Shown: one piece after another, positions 35,364 through 46,300 of the stretch
Layout of the letters: each line of letters begins with the position of its first letter
How positions within the stretch are numbered: position 1 is the stretch's first letter
Origin: Lewinellaceae bacterium
GTDB taxonomy: Bacteria > Bacteroidota > Bacteroidia > Chitinophagales > Saprospiraceae
DNA: 64,000 bases
Assembly (NCBI GenBank): GCA_020636405.1
Contig: JACJXW010000004.1
Coordinates: 186,001-250,000 of the forward strand
Direction: 5' to 3'
Translations under genes and position numbers: made by a program
Notes under the pieces: model-generated
The model's input: the letters and a program-made list of their open reading frames with translations, nothing else
The model's database searches: none
Told to the model about the DNA's origin: nothing

Positions 35364-38300
35364 CTAGAATCTCACATTCAAATCAATACCAAAGCTGCGG
35401 GTCTGCGGGACACCGAACATTTCCAGCCCCTGGGCATTAGCGTTGGTGTAAGTGGATTCCGGATCGATATTGTCCACATTTTTAGACAGGATGGCCAGGT
35501 TGCGGCCTACCAGGCTGACACTGATGCCTGCGAATGGCGTTTTGGCAATGACCGACTTGGGCAGGCTGTAGGACAGCGTTAACTGGCGCAGCTTGATGAA
35601 GCTGGCGTCTTCCACAAATTCTTCCGCAATACCGGATACGCGGCTCCAGTAATCCTGAACGTTTTGCGGCTCCAGTTTGGTCACGTTGCCGTCGGGCATG
35701 ACGATCTCACCGTTCTCGCGGCCTTCCAGCGTATTCTGGTGCAAGCCCCGCAGGTAAGCGAAGGAGTTAGTGGCCGCATAGATGTCACCGCCGAACTTGC
35801 CGTCAATCAGGAAGCTGAAGTTGAGGTTCTTGTAGCTGAACGTGTTCCGAAGGCCGAGTGTGAGCGGGTGAATTCCTTCGCCCAGCTTCTCGATATCGCC
35901 CCGGGTTGGCAGGCCATCGGCATCCAGGATGATGTTGCCGTTATCGTCGCGGGCGTAAGTATAGCCGCGGATAATGCCATAGGGTTCGCCTTCCTGCTGG
36001 AAGATGTAGGCGGTAAGCGTACGGCTTACACCCTGTTGCAGCAATTCGCCGTCAACTTCAGGGTCCAGCAAGCTCACGACCTCACTTTGGTTGTAGGCCA
36101 GGTTGAAGGAAAGATCCCAGCGGAAGTTATTGTTGCGCACCGGTGCGACGGACAGCAACAGTTCCACGCCCTTGTTGGTCAGTTCCCCGACGTTGACCAC
36201 CTTGGTGCCGAAGCCGGAGGTGCTGGAAACACCAGCGTTGAGGATGTCATTCTCCGTTTTGCGGTCGTAGTAGGAGAAGTCCACTCCAACGCGGTTGTTA
36301 AACATGCGCAGGTCGAAGCCGAATTCGATCTCGGTATTCGTCAGCGGGGTAAGCGCTGTATTGGGGATCTGGCCGGAAGTGATGCCGCCCAGCGGTTGGC
36401 CGAGGTGGCCCTGGCCGAACAGCCCGTAGGCCAGCAACAACTGGTAGGGGTCGGTGTCGCCGCCCACCTGTGCCCAGGAAGTGCGCAGTTTGGCAAACGT
36501 GATCGCCTGCGGCAGGCGCACGGCGTCGGAAAGTACGAAGCTCAGCCCCACAGAGGGGTAGAGCAGGCTATTTTCATTTTCCGGCAGGGTGGACCACCAG
36601 TCCTGGCGGGCCGTACCGGTCAGGTACAGGTAGTTGTTGTAGGACAGTTCCACCGAGCCGTAGAGGGAGTTGATCTGCTCTTCGGAAACATCGTAGCCTA
36701 CACTGCGGTTTTGCGTATTGGTGATCTGCTCCAGGAATGGAATGTTGAATTGGTTACCCGATCCTTCAACCAACCCTGTATTTTGCTTCATCTGGTTGCC
36801 GCCGACAAAGGCATTCAGGCCGATAGAGCCGAATTGCTTGTTGACGCCCACCATGAAGTCTTTGTTGGTTTCGGTGAAATCGTAACTGCGTTCAGTGATG
36901 GCCCCTAGCGGAATATAGTTGGTGCCGTACGGCTCCAGGTTGGTACGGCGCTCGTTGTAGGTATCCATACCGATACGGCCCTGGATGAATAACCAGTCGA
37001 ATACATCATAACGCAGAGTCAGGTTACCCAGCAGACGGTCCTTATTGTTGTCGGCCCGGAACCGGTAAGCGGCCCAGTAGGGGTTGGTCACGTAGATGTT
37101 GTCGTTGAAGTCATTTTCCCCACCGGTGGCGTCGCTGCCGTCGCCGTTGGGCCCCTTGAGGGTTTCGATGTTGACGTTGGCCGGCATTGACCAGGCCGTG
37201 TAGTTGGCGTTACCCGGCGAGTCGGACAGGCGCGGGCGGTTTTTCACCTCCTCCTTGATATAGGAGCCGCTCAATGTGGCGGTCAGGCGGTCGAAGAACT
37301 TGGCGTTGATCTTGCCGGTGAAGTTGTTCCGGTCCAGGCCGGAGTTGGGCACAATGCCTTCATTCTGAAGGTTGGTTACGCCAATACGGAAGTTGTAGTT
37401 TTCGTCGCCGCCACTGAGGCTCATGGAGTTGGTCCAGGTATTGCCGGTGCGGTAGAAACGGTCGAGGTTGTTGCCTACGTCGGAATAGGGGCGGGCCACG
37501 CCGTCCCACTGAACCACCTGCGAGCCGTCCAACTGGTCGCCCCAGGAGTACAGGCCGAAAGCCTGTGCTTCACTGGCAGAAGCCGGCTTAGCGCCGCGGT
37601 CGCCCGAGCCGTACTGGTTCTGAAAATCGTAGGTGTTGATGATGTTTTCGAAGGTGTAGTTGCTGCTCACCTCAACGCCAATGCCCTTGCGCTTGGAACC
37701 GGATTTTGTGGTGATGAGGATGACGCCGTTGGAGGCGCGGGCGCCGTAAAGGGCGGCAGCCGTGTTGCCCTTCAGGACGGTCATGGTCTCGATGTCGTCC
37801 GGGCTGATGCTGGAGATGCCATCGCCCCAGTCTTGGCCGCCCCACTCCCCGGCATTACCCAGGTTGGAGTTATCGATGGGGATACCGTCGACCACATAGA
37901 GCGGTTGGTTGTTGCCCGTCAGCGAGCTGTTGCCCCGAATGATCACGCGGCTGGAACCGCCTGGCCCAGTAGCGAGGTTGCTCACGTTTACCCCGGCGAC
38001 CTTACCCGCCAGGGCATTGGCGACGTTGATCTCGCGCGCTTCGGTGAAGTCGTCGCCCGAAACCTCAGTAACAGAGTATCCCAGGGCTTTCTTATCCCGC
38101 TCGATACCCAGGGCCGTTACGACCACTTCGTCGAGTTGAACCCCTTCTTCCAGGGTGACGTCAATGGTGCTTTGAGCACCCACTGTAACCGTCTGGGAGT
38201 TATAGCCGATGAGGGAGAACTGAAGGCTGGCGCCTTCCTTTACCTCCATGCTATATGCCCCGTCAAGGTCGGTGATCGTACCATTGCTGGTGCCGACCTC

Positions 38301-38429
38301 CAATACGTTGGCCCCGATCAGGGGCTCTCCATCTGTGTCAACTACTTTACCTGTGACCGTACGTTGGGCCCAGGCCGACACAGAGAGGAATAGAACTAGC
38401 GATGTAAAGAGTAAAAGTCGCTTTTCCAT
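35364..38429 (-). CDS. SusC/RagA-family TonB-linked outer membrane transporter
   Basis: 1021 residues. The ATG at 38429 (MEKRLLLFTSLVLFLSVSAWA) gives a proper signal peptide; the extension to 38522 was rejected. A CarboxypepD_reg-like domain follows (VTGKVVDTDGEPLIGANVLE), then the TonB-box/plug region (LDEVVVTALGIERDKKALGY, VAGVNVSNLATGPGGSSRVI, PLYVVDGIPIDNSN) and the 22-strand barrel ending in NVRF. It imports the ligand held by SusD using TonB energy. It is first in the susC-susD operon and divergent from a DeoR regulator gene. Confidence 0.96.
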   Translation of the reverse strand: MEKRLLLFTSLVLFLSVSAWAQRTVTGKVVDTDGEPLIGANVLEVGTSNGTITDLDGAYSMEVKEGASLQFSLIGYNSQTVTVGAQSTIDVTLEEGVQLDEVVVTALGIERDKKALGYSVTEVSGDDFTEAREINVANALAGKVAGVNVSNLATGPGGSSRVIIRGNSSLTGNNQPLYVVDGIPIDNSNLGNAGEWGGQDWGDGISSISPDDIETMTVLKGNTAAALYGARASNGVILITTKSGSKRKGIGVEVSSNYTFENIINTYDFQNQYGSGDRGAKPASASEAQAFGLYSWGDQLDGSQVVQWDGVARPYSDVGNNLDRFYRTGNTWTNSMSLSGGDENYNFRIGVTNLQNEGIVPNSGLDRNNFTGKINAKFFDRLTATLSGSYIKEEVKNRPRLSDSPGNANYTAWSMPANVNIETLKGPNGDGSDATGGENDFNDNIYVTNPYWAAYRFRADNNKDRLLGNLTLRYDVFDWLFIQGRIGMDTYNERRTNLEPYGTNYIPLGAITERSYDFTETNKDFMVGVNKQFGSIGLNAFVGGNQMKQNTGLVEGSGNQFNIPFLEQITNTQNRSVGYDVSEEQINSLYGSVELSYNNYLYLTGTARQDWWSTLPENENSLLYPSVGLSFVLSDAVRLPQAITFAKLRTSWAQVGGDTDPYQLLLAYGLFGQGHLGQPLGGITSGQIPNTALTPLTNTEIEFGFDLRMFNNRVGVDFSYYDRKTENDILNAGVSSTSGFGTKVVNVGELTNKGVELLLSVAPVRNNNFRWDLSFNLAYNQSEVVSLLDPEVDGELLQQGVSRTLTAYIFQQEGEPYGIIRGYTYARDDNGNIILDADGLPTRGDIEKLGEGIHPLTLGLRNTFSYKNLNFSFLIDGKFGGDIYAATNSFAYLRGLHQNTLEGRENGEIVMPDGNVTKLEPQNVQDYWSRVSGIAEEFVEDASFIKLRQLTLSYSLPKSVIAKTPFAGISVSLVGRNLAILSKNVDNIDPESTYTNANAQGLEMFGVPQTRSFGIDLNVRF

Positions 38430-38797
38430 AGTTAGGACCGGATTTTGTATTTGGTGATGATAATACTTTTTCAAAGGTAAGGAAACTTTTTCCAGATTGG
38501 AGAAAAAAAACGGCAAAACCACGCATAGAAGAGCAACTTCCCGCTCTTTGTAGGTTTTCAGTAGACTAAAAAATTTGAGAAAAAATTTTGTTTAAATATT
38601 GGAAATGTAAAATTTCCTTTATACAAACAGGGTTCTCGGAAATTTATTTTTATATTACTACATCCCTCCCCTTGGAAGTGCATTTTTAGAAAACACGCAT
38701 AAACCGGCACCAGGCTTCAAGGAACGTGCTGGTTTTAAGAAACAAAGAAACCGGCTTTGGTGTTATAGTTCCATAAATCGAAATACTGCTGTGTCCA
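38430..38797. promoter_or_regulatory. Divergent control region of susC and the DeoR-family gene
   Basis: This is 368 bp of AT-rich sequence. On the minus strand TACCTTTG at 38472-38479 matches the TAnnTTTG -7 box and lies about 43 bp before the susC start, a good promoter candidate. The divergent DeoR-family gene could act here. No operator repeat stands out. Confidence 0.5.
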
Positions 38798-39547
38798 ATG
38801 TTTAAAGAAGAAAGACACCAACTGATACTGGACGAGGTCACCCGGTACAATAAGGTCCGGTCTACAGACCTTTGCCGGATGCTGAATGTCTCGGAAGATA
38901 CCGTGCGGCGCGATCTCAAGGAACTTGCCGACAAAGGTATTGTCCGGAAAGTACACGGCGGGGCGGTGGCCAATTCTCTTATTCCAAGGGAATACCGGGA
39001 GCAGAATATCGACCACATTGGGCAGAAAAGGGGGATTGCGGAAAAAGCCCTCAGCCTTATCGAAGATGGCCAGCTCATCATCATCGATGGGGGCACGACC
39101 AACCTGGAACTGGTGCGCCAGTTTCCGGAAGAGCTCAAGGCAACCGTATTTACCAACTCGGTTCCGGTTGCCCATGAGCTCTGCACCCACCCCGGTATTG
39201 ACCTTTTTATGTTCGGCGGCAAAGTGTTAAAGAGCGTCCAGGTAACCATTGGTATGGATGTACTGCACTTTCTCTCCGACCTGTACGCCGATATCTGCTT
39301 CATCGGCACCCGCAGCCTGCATCCGGCCCTGGGCATCACCACCACCCGCCGCGAAGAAGCCCAGATAAAGCGCAAACTGGCCGAAGTGTCGGCCCAGGTG
39401 GTGTCCCTGGTTACCTCCGATAAACTCGGCACTATACAGCCTTTCCGCGTAATAGACCTGGAGCAGGTTCATACTATTGTCACCGGCCTTCTCCCCAATG
39501 ACCCGATGTTGACTCCGTTTCGGGAGAAGGGGGTCCGCGTATTGTAA
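38798..39547 (+). CDS. DeoR/GlpR-family transcriptional regulator
   Basis: 249 residues. An N-terminal winged helix (ERHQLILDEVTRYNKVRSTDLC, written here in parts as ERHQLILDEV and VSEDTVRRDLKELADKGIVR) is followed by the family linker KVHGGAV. The C-terminal sugar-phosphate-binding DeoRC domain has IEDGQLIIIDGGTTNLELV, VFTNSVPVAHEL and CFIGTRSLHPALGITTTRREEAQIK. Members are usually repressors relieved by a phosphorylated sugar. It is divergent from susC and followed by a convergent GH10-like gene, so sugar control of this region is a reasonable inference. Confidence 0.93.
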   Translation: MFKEERHQLILDEVTRYNKVRSTDLCRMLNVSEDTVRRDLKELADKGIVRKVHGGAVANSLIPREYREQNIDHIGQKRGIAEKALSLIEDGQLIIIDGGTTNLELVRQFPEELKATVFTNSVPVAHELCTHPGIDLFMFGGKVLKSVQVTIGMDVLHFLSDLYADICFIGTRSLHPALGITTTRREEAQIKRKLAEVSAQVVSLVTSDKLGTIQPFRVIDLEQVHTIVTGLLPNDPMLTPFREKGVRVL

Positions 39548-39573
39548 GGGCCCGTTTCCGGAGATCAACCGCC

Positions 39574-40722
39574 TCAACTGGCGAGCTCCTTCTTTATTAC
39601 TTCCCAATGCTCCTCCTTTAAAGCACTGTGGTCGAACAGGCAGACGCCGCTGGCTCCGGCCTGGCGGGAAACACGGATAGCCTGGGACAATTCCCCCGGA
39701 GAAAGTTGTGGGATGAACAGTCCGCTGTAGATGGGCTTGTCGTTGCCGAGCCGTTCCAGCCCGGCCTTCACCTGCTGGCCGATCCAATTGATGTCTTCGT
39801 TGTAGAAACCCTGGTAGAGCATGGGAAGAAAAGCGTCGAGGCCCCATTTGTGCCATTGCTGGCGTACGCTTTCCCAGTTGGGAAAAACGGCCGCCGTAAT
39901 CTTTTTCCCATACCGGTGGGCGGTAGGAACGAGCCGGCCGTTCACGAGGTTTGAAACGGCATCGTATCGGAACTGCCGCCACGCCTCGTTTTCGGAGGGG
40001 TCTTCCAGGTCTGTGAGCGGGTCGATGCCCGACTGCGCCTTGAACTGCTCCCGGCAATAGACGGAATAACTGTAATCGTACTCCGGATACTCGCGGTCTT
40101 GTACGATGCCGTATTTGGGTTGCAAACCTTCCGCCAGAATGACATCCGGTACCCGAATGTAGTCGAGGTGTATGCCATCCAGCCCCTCGATCCTGCCGAG
40201 GGCTTCCACGCGGGCCTGGACGAAGTCCTGCACTTCAGGATGGCAGGGGCAGAGGAATTTGTAATAATCTACGTAAGCAGGCTTCTCATGCGCAGGCTCC
40301 CCTTTTCCATTGACGGCAAACCAATCGGGGTGTTTTTCTATGATCTCGGGAATGTTGCAAGGCATGCTCCACATCCAGGCATGTATCTGGAGGCCGGCTT
40401 CGTGAGCCAGTGGGATGAGCCGCTCCAACAAGGCTTCCCTGACCGGTACCCCCGGAACGCCGATCTCGAACAGCGCCTCATGGCTGTTGAAGATCTGCGG
40501 CAGCACCGCCTCGATGCCGGCTTCCCGGATCCTGCCGAATATCTGCTTCCATTCGTCATCGCTCAGGCCCAGTTGCGGCCGCATCCATATCCAGTTGGTG
40601 GGTAGTCCCTCCACCAGAGGGTAAACGGCAGGCCGGCGGGCACCGCAGGAATAAAGCGCGGGCAGGGCCATGGAGGCCAGGGCGCCCTTGCCTAGTGTCT
40701 TAAGGAATTGTCGTTTGTCCAT
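39574..40722 (-). CDS. GH10-like (GHL10) glycoside hydrolase lipoprotein
   Basis: 382 residues. The ATG at 40722 (MDKRQFLKTLGKGALASMAL) is chosen because the upstream extension merely translates an 8 bp repeat. The lipobox is LYSC. The TIM-barrel family signature is visible: WKQIFGRIREAGIEAVLPQ, GLQIHAWMWSMPCN, HPDWFAVNGKG, GLDGIHLDYIRVPDV and AVFPNWESVRQQW. These proteins are predicted glycosidases of unknown substrate. It lies downstream of the GH92 gene on the same strand, separated by a repeat array, and is convergent with the DeoR regulator. Confidence 0.85.
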   Translation of the reverse strand: MDKRQFLKTLGKGALASMALPALYSCGARRPAVYPLVEGLPTNWIWMRPQLGLSDDEWKQIFGRIREAGIEAVLPQIFNSHEALFEIGVPGVPVREALLERLIPLAHEAGLQIHAWMWSMPCNIPEIIEKHPDWFAVNGKGEPAHEKPAYVDYYKFLCPCHPEVQDFVQARVEALGRIEGLDGIHLDYIRVPDVILAEGLQPKYGIVQDREYPEYDYSYSVYCREQFKAQSGIDPLTDLEDPSENEAWRQFRYDAVSNLVNGRLVPTAHRYGKKITAAVFPNWESVRQQWHKWGLDAFLPMLYQGFYNEDINWIGQQVKAGLERLGNDKPIYSGLFIPQLSPGELSQAIRVSRQAGASGVCLFDHSALKEEHWEVIKKELAS

Positions 40723-40750
40723 ATTGTTGTAGCTTCTTTGATGATCATAT

Positions 40751-40851
40751 CTCCCAACCTCCCAACGTCCCAACATCCCAACATCCCAACGTCCCAACAT
40801 CCCAACGTCCCAACCTCCCAACCTCCCAACGTCCCAACCTCCCAACATCCC
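40751..40851 (-). repeat. Tandem 8-bp array (CCCAACGT type) abutting GH92 stop
   Basis: About 12 copies of an 8 bp unit, CCCAACGT with CCCAACAT and CCCAACCT variants, end right at the TAG of the minus-strand GH92 gene. On the coding strand the unit is GGGACGTT. The array fills the gap between the GH92 gene and the GH10-like gene. Confidence 0.93.
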
Positions 40852-43122
40852 CTACTTCAGAAAAATCCTCAACTTCCCCCCCTTCACCAACTCCTGATGG
40901 CTGATGAAATAAGATTTATGCTTTTTCCCGTTCCATTCTATTCTATCTATGAGCAGGTGTTCGTCCCCATTGGAGTTCACCGCTTCGATCAGGAGCTCTT
41001 TACCGGGGTAATATCGGGGATCGAGATGGACCTTCACTTCGTCAAAAACGGGGCTGGTGATGGCGAAGTCCATGTCGCCGGGACAGGTAGGGTAGATCCC
41101 CATCATGCTGAAGAGCAGCCAGGCGGATAGGGTACCCGTATCGTCGTTACCCGGCAGGCCCTCCGGGGCGTTGAAGTAATGCTTTCGCATCAGCTGCCGC
41201 ACCGTTTGCTGGGTGAAGCGCTCCTTGCCCGGGATATAGTTGAAGAGAAAGGGGTAGGTGATATCAGGCTCATTGGCCATGTCGTAGTTATCGGTATCGA
41301 AACAGGCCTTGAGGGCTTCGAAAAAAGCGGCATCTCCGCCGAGCAGGTTTTTCATGCCTTTGATGTCATGTGGCACGTAAAAGCGGTATTGCCAGGCATT
41401 GCCTTCCACAAAACCGATGACGGGCTCGAAGTTCTTGCCGGCCTCGGGGTTGAAAGGGTCCAGCCAGCCGCCATCTTTCATTCGGGGGCGCAGCATGCCT
41501 GTCTCAGGGTCGAAGTAGTTGCGGTAGGAATAGGAACGGCCCAGGAACTGCTGGTAATCCTCCTCTTTGCCCAACGCTTTGGCCAGTTGAGCCAGGTTCC
41601 AGTCGGCGATATTGTATTCCAGGGTGGTGGAGACGGTGCCCCAGACGTTGGCGCTGTTGTTCTCGGGAATATACCCCAGCGAGTCGTAGTAGAGCAGGCC
41701 CGGGCGAAGTTTGTTGCCCTGTAGGGTAGTGGCCGCTTTGCGGGCTGCGGCATAGGCCGTCGCAACATCAAAACCCTTCAGCCCACGCAGCCAGGTGTCG
41801 GCAATGACGGGCGTGGCGGGGTCGCCGACCATTACGCCGGTCTCCATGCCAAGTAGTTCCCATTTGGGCAGCCAGCCACTCTCGCGGTACATCTCAACCA
41901 TACTGTTCACCATATCGAGTTGCAGTTCCGGGTAGGCCAGGCTGAGGAAGGGGTGTACATTGCGGTAGGTATCCCAGAGGGAGAAAACAGAATAGCGGTT
42001 ACTGCCGCCGGTATTTTGGACAGCTCCGCTTTCCATGGCCCTGTAGTCTCCATTGACATCCTGCAGGATATTGGGGTGCAGCAGCAGATGGTAGAGGGCC
42101 GTGTAGAAGAGGATCTGGTCTTCTTGGGTTCCGCCCTTTATTTCGATACGGCTCAGCAACTGATTCCAGGCCTGGCGGGCATCGCGGCGGGTGCTTTCGA
42201 AGTCGAAGCCTGGCTGCTCGGCCTCCAGGTTTAGCCGGGCATTTTCGATACTGGTATAGGAAATGCCCACTTTCACTTCAATGACACCTGCCGTCGCCAG
42301 GTCGTAGGAAAAATAGGCCCCGATGTTGTCGCCGGCGATTTCCTGAAGGTAGGCCGGGTAGGGCTTATAGGTGTCGTCATACCTGGTCCATGCCGCTTCG
42401 GCGCCCTGGTACTTGGGCATCTTTTTCCAGGCGCCGTATTCAGCAGCAGGCCGGCTGAGGCGCGCCACGAAGTACACCGGCCGCACATCTTCCGGGTTGT
42501 AGCAGAAGTCGCCGATCATTTTGAAGCCTTCCACCTCCTGGGCGGATACCAGGCGCAGCATGGCGCCGGTCTCGTTAGTCAGCCCCAGCCCCAGGTTGAG
42601 GAGTACGTTGGCTCGCCCGGCGGGGAAGGTGTACCGGCTGATGCCGCTGCGCAGAGTGGCCGACAGCTCCACCTGTACGCCGTACTTGTCCAGGCTGTGG
42701 GTGTAATAACCCGGGCTGGCCTGTTCGCCCTGATAAGTGCTGCCGTACAGCTCAGGGTCCAGTTCCAGTTCGCCGGTAGTAGGCATCAGCAGGATGCTGC
42801 CCAGGTCGGGGCAGCCTACGCCGCTGAGGTTGACATGGCTGTAGCCGGTCAGGAAGCTGTTCTCGAAAACGTAGGGACGGGAGTGCCATTCGCTGTCCTT
42901 TTCATATACGTTGCCCTCGCCCTTCTTGTAAGCTACATTGAACGGGCAAACCGATGCCAGCCCTGCCGGCAGCACCGGCCCGGGGTGCGTGGCCCCGTAG
43001 TTGGACGTGCCGATGAAAGGGTTTACCAGGCCCGCCGGCTCCTGTGCCGATAGGGAAAAGGGGAATAGAAAGACCAGGTATGAAAGGGCCTGGCGCCACA
43101 AGGTAGATCTTAGTAACTGCAT
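40852..43122 (-). CDS. GH92 family alpha-mannosidase
   Basis: 756 residues with a signal peptide (LSYLVFLFPFSLSA, cleavage before QEPAG). The N-terminal beta-sandwich starts with the family signature LVNPFIGTSNYGATHPGPVL. The (alpha/alpha)6 barrel shows SLWDTYRNVHPFLSL, YNIADWNLAQLAKALG, VEGNAWQYRFYVPHD and PGNDDTGTLSAWLLFSMMG. GH92 enzymes are calcium-dependent exo-alpha-mannosidases, mostly alpha-1,2. It is probably periplasmic. It heads a minus-strand pair with the GH10-like lipoprotein. Confidence 0.95.
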   Translation of the reverse strand: MQLLRSTLWRQALSYLVFLFPFSLSAQEPAGLVNPFIGTSNYGATHPGPVLPAGLASVCPFNVAYKKGEGNVYEKDSEWHSRPYVFENSFLTGYSHVNLSGVGCPDLGSILLMPTTGELELDPELYGSTYQGEQASPGYYTHSLDKYGVQVELSATLRSGISRYTFPAGRANVLLNLGLGLTNETGAMLRLVSAQEVEGFKMIGDFCYNPEDVRPVYFVARLSRPAAEYGAWKKMPKYQGAEAAWTRYDDTYKPYPAYLQEIAGDNIGAYFSYDLATAGVIEVKVGISYTSIENARLNLEAEQPGFDFESTRRDARQAWNQLLSRIEIKGGTQEDQILFYTALYHLLLHPNILQDVNGDYRAMESGAVQNTGGSNRYSVFSLWDTYRNVHPFLSLAYPELQLDMVNSMVEMYRESGWLPKWELLGMETGVMVGDPATPVIADTWLRGLKGFDVATAYAAARKAATTLQGNKLRPGLLYYDSLGYIPENNSANVWGTVSTTLEYNIADWNLAQLAKALGKEEDYQQFLGRSYSYRNYFDPETGMLRPRMKDGGWLDPFNPEAGKNFEPVIGFVEGNAWQYRFYVPHDIKGMKNLLGGDAAFFEALKACFDTDNYDMANEPDITYPFLFNYIPGKERFTQQTVRQLMRKHYFNAPEGLPGNDDTGTLSAWLLFSMMGIYPTCPGDMDFAITSPVFDEVKVHLDPRYYPGKELLIEAVNSNGDEHLLIDRIEWNGKKHKSYFISHQELVKGGKLRIFLK

Positions 43123-43322
43123 GCTTTCTGGTTGTTTTCAAGTATCGGGTTCACTTTGTCCCGGGCCATCGGCAATCAGAGTAGCGCCTCCTGCCGTGGC
43201 CGGATGAATTTAGAAAATATCTTGCCGATTTGTACAGGATTTCACTAATTTCCCCATCCCAATGGAATAATGCCTCCTATGGCATAGGGAAAAAAACAAG
43301 AAATATTGAAAGAAGTGCTATT

Positions 43323-46300
43323 ATGAGATCTCAGTCCAATCATCCAAAAAATACAAAAAGACAGGCTGGAAAAATCAAATCTTCGGTTATTCTTCTGGCA
43401 GGCATCGCTATGTTGGCCATGGCCGGCTGCGGTAAACAGCCGCAAGAGGGGAAAGGGACTCAGGACGGCTCTACCTACTTCAGCCGCCTCGATCCTGCTA
43501 CCACCGGCATTACCTTTACCAACCAGCTGACCGAAACCGAAGAGCTCAATGTGCTTTCCTACGAATATTTCTACAATGGCGGGGGCGTAGCTATAGGCGA
43601 CGTCAACAACGACGGCCTGCCCGACCTGTACTTTTCCGCCAACATGGCGCCCAACAAACTCTACCTCAATAAGGGGAACCTTCAATTTGAGGACATTACT
43701 GAAAAAGCCGGCCTTGCCGGCCTTGCCAATGGATGGAATACCGGCGTCAACTTCGTCGACATCAATGCCGATGGCTGGCTCGACCTTTACCTGGCCTATT
43801 CCGGCGATAACCCCGAAGCGCTTCGCCGGAATGAATTATATATTAACAATGGCGGCCCCCTGCCAGCCTCCTCCAATGGGGAAGGGGATTGGCTGCCTAC
43901 TTTCACTGAAAAAGCTGCCGAATACGGCCTGGCCGACCCCGCCTACACCACCCATAGCCTTTTCTTTGACTACGACCGGGACAACGACCTGGACTGCTAC
44001 CTGCTCAATCATTCCATCGATGAGTTTAAGAACTTCGACGCCGCTTTCGTCAAAAAGATGACGGACGAATTTGCCGGCGATAAACTCTTTCGCAACGATG
44101 GCGGCAGGTTCACCGAAGTGTCCAAAGCCGCCGGCATCCGAAGCAACCCGCTGGGCTTCGGCCTGGGTATCGCCGCCTCTGACCTCAACGGCGACGGCTG
44201 GCCCGACCTCTATGTGAGCAATGATTATACCGAGGAGGACTACCTGTACCTGAACAACGGGAACGGAACCTTCCGGGAGGATCTTCAAAATTGCATCGGC
44301 CATATTCCCCAATTCTCCATGGGTAACGATATTGCCGACTTCAACAACGACGCCCTGCCCGATATCATGGCGCTGGATATGCTGCCCGAAGACAACCGCC
44401 GGCAGAAACTGCTCTATGGCCCGGACGAATACGAGAAATTCCAGTCCCAGCTCCGCAACGGCTTTTACCACCAGGTCATGCGCAATATGCTGCAGATGAA
44501 CAATGGTGATGGAACCTTCAGCGAGGTGGGCCAACTGGCGGGCGTGTCCAATACAGACTGGAGCTGGGCGGCGCTTTTTGCCGATTTTGACAACGATGGC
44601 TGGAAAGACCTCTTCATTTCCAATGGTTACCTGCGCGATTACACCAACCGCGATTTCATGTCCTACTATGCGGCCGAACGCATCAAGGAGGTACGGGGGG
44701 AAACTTCCGAAGCGCTGATGACGATCATCGGCCACATGGAGTCGACCAAGACCCACAACTATATCTTCCGCAATGAAGGCAACCTGCAATTCAGCAACAA
44801 AGTGGATAACTGGGGCTTCGACACCCCCTTGCTGACCAACGGAGCGGCCTATGCCGACCTCGATAATGACGGCGACCTCGACCTGGTGCTCAACAACGTC
44901 AATGAGCCGGCGGCTATATATGAGAACAAAAGCCCGAAGGGCAACTACCTGAAGGTGCAGTTGCAGGGTAGCGGCGGCAACCGCTTTGGCGTCGGCGCAC
45001 GGGTGGAAGCCCGTGCCGGCGGGCTGGTGATGATGCAGGAGTTTCAGCCCACCCGGGGTTTTCAGTCTTCCATGCATACGCCCCTGCACTTCGGCCTGGG
45101 TAATGCCACCGTTGTGGATACCTTGCTGGTACGTTGGCCCGGCGGGCAGGAACAATTGCTCACCGGAGTGGCGGCCAATCAGCTGCTGACACTGAAGGAA
45201 ACCGATGCAAACCCTGCATCGATGGCCCCCGGAACCATGGCTTTATTCAAACCCGTCGCTTCACCCCTGCCATTCACCCACGTACAGAAGCCAACCGTGG
45301 ATTTCAAACGGCAGGCTTTGCTGCCCTATATGCTGACCGGCCTGGGGCCGGCCATGGCCGGGGGCGATGTCAATGGCGATGGCCGGGAAGATGTATTTAT
45401 GGGTGGCGCCAAACTCCAGGCCGGGGATATTTTCCTGCAGCAGGCCGACGGCTCCTTCCGCCCCACAGGGCAGGAAGCCTTGAGGCAGGACCTGATCCAC
45501 GAAGATGTCGATGCCGCCTTCTTCGATGCCGACCAGGATGGCGACCTCGACCTCTACGTCGTCAGCGGCGGCTATGACTACCTGCCGGAAGACCTCGCCC
45601 TGCAGGACCGCCTCTACCTGAACGACGGCAAGGGCGGATTCTCCCGTTCCAGGGATGCCCTGCCCCTCATGCGTACCAGTGGGTCTTGTGTAGCGGTTGC
45701 CGATGTCGATGGCGATGGCGCTGCGGACCTGTTCGTCGGAGGGCGGGCCGTTCCCGGTGAATATCCGAAAACCCCGGTGAGCTACCTGTTGCTCAACGAT
45801 GGAAAGGGGCAGTTTCGGATCGCTACCGATGAACTGGCGCCGGGCCTGTCCAATATAGGTATGGTGACAGCCGCCTGCTGGCTGGACGGCGGGAAGGTGC
45901 TGGCTGTTGCCGGGGAATGGATGCCCCTGTCCTTCTTCCGCAAGGAGGGGAACCAGTTCAAAAATATTAGCGGCCAGGCACTGGAGGCCCCCAGCAACGG
46001 CTTGTGGTGCGCCCTGGCCCCGGCCGACCTTGACGGTGATGGCGATGAAGACCTGGTAGCCGGCAACTTCGGGCTCAATAGCCAGCTGAAGGCCAGCCCG
46101 GAACAACCGGTAACCTTATATTATGCCGATTTTGACGACAACGGGGCCGTCGATCCGATTCTCACCTACTTCATTCAGGGCAAGCCGCATCCGGCATTCA
46201 GCCGAGATGAGATCTTTTCCCAGATGGTTTCCCTGAAGAAGAAATTTACCGACTATGCGTCCTATGCCAATGCCGGTATTGAAGATATCCTGAGCCCGGA

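Noticed and set aside
38248..38457. Small ORF opposite the susC start
   Set aside because: Complement of the susC signal peptide and N-terminal domain.
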